A stretch of DNA of 20,759 bases from positions 1 through 20,759 of IMG/VR virus record IMGVR_UViG_3300026382_000060. One strand, 5' to 3'. How positions within the stretch are numbered: the stretch's first letter is position 1; the number at the start of each line of letters is the position of its first letter. The notes beneath the pieces are model-generated. The model saw nothing but the letters and a program-made list of their open reading frames with translations, was not told where the DNA came from and did not search any database. Shown here piece by piece: positions 18,517-20,759 of this stretch. Source of the stretch: a virus. A program made the translations under genes and the position numbers.

Positions 18517-20759
18517 ATGGCTAAAAAAGAGACTTTTAGTGTCAATATAAATTTTTTACAGGATAGTATCAATCAATTTAAAGAAAAATTAAAATCAACA
18601 GAAGCGGAACTTAAACAGGTTAATTCTGCTGCCTCAGCTGTGGAATATGGTCAAAAGTTTAAAAATCAAATTACAGCTACTATTGAAAAATTAAAAGAGC
18701 AAAAAGCAGCAGTTGATGACATAAGTAAGGCTGTTAAAATTGTTGGAAGCGAACAAGATTACAAAAAAGTGGAAAGAGATTTACTAAAACTACACTCTAC
18801 TTTGGGTAAGTCAAGTAAAGATTTAGAGAGATATAGACAGGCTTTATTACAAGTTCCTAATGGGGCAAGTTCTATGGCAAAGCAAATAATTGCGGAGTTT
18901 AAGGTTCTAGGTGTAGAAGCGAGTAAGATAAAGGAATATAAAGGATATTTATCTAAATTAGTAAAAGAGGATGACATCGGAAGACTTGTGGCTTTTAATT
19001 CTGATTTAAGCAAAACTCTATCTCTACTTAGACAATTAGATAAAGCCGAAAAGAGACTTAGTTTAGTTTCTCCTAAATTAGAAGTGGATAAGAGTATAAT
19101 AGAGGGAAATAAAGCAAATATAGGTAAAACTCGTTCGTTTATTACACAGGATGTAGAAACTCCTAATTTGGTTCATAATAAGACTATTACAGATAGAAAT
19201 TTAATGAATATAAGTGATGAACTAGCAACTCTTAAAAAGAGACAGGCTTATCTTACTAAAATAGAAAAACTAGAACAAGATATTACACAGATAGTGGATG
19301 GTAGAAGAGCAAGAGGACATTCTAATGCTATACAGAAAGTGAAAAATGATTTACTCTCAAAAGAGAGAGTAGACGTACTTAAAATAGATAAAACTTTAAG
19401 TGAACAAGAAAACACAATAAAAAATATAATTACTTTTGAGAGAGAAAAAGCAAAGATTTTAAAAGATATTACTAAACTAGAAAAGTTAGAGAATGAATTG
19501 GTTTCAGATACATTAAAAACCAAATTCAAAGCGGATATTGAAAAAGCAAAAAGTCAAATTAAAAGCAGTAAAGCTATTCAGGATTTAGAAAAAGAAAAAA
19601 TAGCACTTGCCGAGATTTCTGCTAAATACAAAATTACTAATAAGTATAGTGAGTTGTCACATAAGTATTTGAATAAGATAGCTACATTGGAAGCAGAGAT
19701 AAATAAAATAAAAGATGACAGTTTAAAGAACGAGAAATTAAGTGAACTAAGTTCTTTAAAGGTTGCCGCTGCTAAACTAAAAGACAAACAGGCGTCTATC
19801 CAGATAAACGAAACATACCAAAATATAAATAAAAGTGTAAAAGATAGATTAAAGCTAGAAAGGGAAGTGGAAACTGAACTAGCCAAAATGGAAAAAAGAC
19901 AAACTACCTATTTGGAAAAAGCGGAGATGTTAAGTAAAATAGGAAGAGCTAAAATAGATAATTTTGCTTCTGTTTATGGAACTAAAAACACAGAGGATGT
20001 AAATAAGAGATTTAATACAAAAGTAGCAGACTTTTATGACGCTAAAACAATAAAGGAACAAGAAGAAGCACTAAAAGAGTTGATGTTATACTCTAAACAG
20101 TTACAGCAAGAGTTTAGTAAAATAAAATTAAGTACGGATATAGATAAAGAGTTCTCAAAACTTGAAAAGGAAATTGAGAACACAAATATGTTACTTGATA
20201 CAATGGCAGCTAAATTAAATAAACCAGAATTACAACAAATGAAATTAACAGTGCCAAATAAAGAAAATATATCAACTTCATCTATAAAAGATACTAGACA
20301 GGGATTAAAAGAAGTTGAGAAAAAAGTAGAGCTATATAGACAAGTGGAAGCGGAGATTGCTAAAATAGATAACGAAACAGCAAAATACGCAGCTCATCTA
20401 GGGTTAAGTACGGATAAGATAGAGGAGCAAAAACAAGCACTAAAACAAGTTCAAAGTGAAATTTTACAAGCTGGTAATAACTACCAAAAAATAGTAGCAA
20501 GTGTTAGACAAGCTAAAACCGAAGCACAGCAATTTATGAATAAACTAAAACCATCAAAAGATTTAGCAGCGGATTATGATAGATTTTTGAATGGTATTAA
20601 CCAAAAAATGGCTACTTTACAAGCAAGAATACAATCAAGAATGGCAACAGGAGACACAACTGCTATTAAAGAAGCCGAAAAGTTATTACAAGAATATCAA
20701 AAACTTAAAGTAGAGGCAGAAAATGCTAAAAAAAGTTTATATAGTGCTATCAATACATC
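18517..20759 (+). CDS. Tape measure protein (N-terminal part; right end off window)
   Basis: ATG 18517 follows AAGGA with a 6-base gap. The frame runs without a stop for 747 codons to the window edge, so the C-terminus, including any lytic domain, is missing. It is an almost unbroken series of charged coiled coils (repeating KLEKLENEL, AKSQIKSSKAI, LKEVEKKVELYRQVEAEI), poor in Cys, with no hydrophobic segment yet. It sets tail length and is ejected with the DNA. Position after the chaperones is standard. Reverse-strand reading frames in this stretch are shadows. Confidence 0.9.
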   Translation, partial: MAKKETFSVNINFLQDSINQFKEKLKSTEAELKQVNSAASAVEYGQKFKNQITATIEKLKEQKAAVDDISKAVKIVGSEQDYKKVERDLLKLHSTLGKSSKDLERYRQALLQVPNGASSMAKQIIAEFKVLGVEASKIKEYKGYLSKLVKEDDIGRLVAFNSDLSKTLSLLRQLDKAEKRLSLVSPKLEVDKSIIEGNKANIGKTRSFITQDVETPNLVHNKTITDRNLMNISDELATLKKRQAYLTKIEKLEQDITQIVDGRRARGHSNAIQKVKNDLLSKERVDVLKIDKTLSEQENTIKNIITFEREKAKILKDITKLEKLENELVSDTLKTKFKADIEKAKSQIKSSKAIQDLEKEKIALAEISAKYKITNKYSELSHKYLNKIATLEAEINKIKDDSLKNEKLSELSSLKVAAAKLKDKQASIQINETYQNINKSVKDRLKLEREVETELAKMEKRQTTYLEKAEMLSKIGRAKIDNFASVYGTKNTEDVNKRFNTKVADFYDAKTIKEQEEALKELMLYSKQLQQEFSKIKLSTDIDKEFSKLEKEIENTNMLLDTMAAKLNKPELQQMKLTVPNKENISTSSIKDTRQGLKEVEKKVELYRQVEAEIAKIDNETAKYAAHLGLSTDKIEEQKQALKQVQSEILQAGNNYQKIVASVRQAKTEAQQFMNKLKPSKDLAADYDRFLNGINQKMATLQARIQSRMATGDTTAIKEAEKLLQEYQKLKVEAENAKKSLYSAINT

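Noticed and set aside
18759-19886. Reverse-strand ORFs of 84, 93 and 102 codons within the tape measure gene
   Set aside because: Ser/Phe/Leu-rich shadows of the Lys/Glu-rich coiled-coil frame, with no supporting ribosome sites.

Overview
The window is a stretch of a tailed double-stranded DNA phage or prophage (Caudoviricetes) with an HK97/lambda-type, probably siphovirus-like, virion module. It is very AT-rich (about one third G+C by eye). Genes are tightly packed with ATGA-type overlaps, and Shine-Dalgarno sequences of the AAAGGA type precede almost every start. The host is not proven. A Campylobacterota (Arcobacter/Campylobacter/Helicobacter-like) host is my best guess, from the AT-rich genes, the AAGGA ribosome sites, TATAAT-centred promoters that often lack a -35 box, a NrdB that resembles epsilonproteobacterial NrdB as I remember it, and the apparent absence of GATC, CATG and TCGA. 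This remains inference.

Layout. Positions 1-6496 are read leftward (minus strand): a long operon of small genes starting at a strong promoter (6621-6649) with a terminator-like structure in its leader. In order of transcription it holds a Tudor/SH3-like protein, two unknowns, a MazG/phosphoribosyl-ATP-pyrophosphohydrolase-like enzyme, a helix-turn-helix protein, an unknown, a 3-TM holin, an HNH nuclease and a two-TM protein. An apparent small RNA gene (about 3117-3212) follows, with a consensus promoter and an intrinsic terminator. A promoter cluster then leads into a second block: a Cys-rich membrane-anchored protein, a multi-pass membrane protein, a DUF488-like protein, several small unknowns and a protein with two Tudor-like repeats that runs off the left edge.

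Positions 6708 to the end are read rightward and form the packaging and virion module: small ORF, likely small terminase, large terminase, portal, prohead protease (with an in-frame 7-residue repeat), major capsid protein, small head protein, head-tail adaptor, neck protein, tail terminator, major tail protein, tail-assembly chaperones and the first 747 residues of a coiled-coil tape measure protein. A metabolic cassette interrupts the tail genes: a small ribbon-helix-helix-like protein, class I ribonucleotide reductase small subunit NrdB with all catalytic residues, and a TTG-started two-TM protein. It has its own promoter.

Hidden structure: (i) a 36-bp element repeated almost perfectly in three intergenic gaps (before terL, before portal, before the nrdB cassette); (ii) a shared promoter design, TTTAAG-N5-TTTAAG-N10/11-TATAAT, at three places on both strands; (iii) a candidate phage small RNA; (iv) a leader attenuator on the leftward operon; (v) no copy of GATC, CATG or TCGA found by eye in 20.8 kb. 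No tRNA, rRNA, CRISPR array, integrase, insertion sequence or recognisable endolysin was seen.
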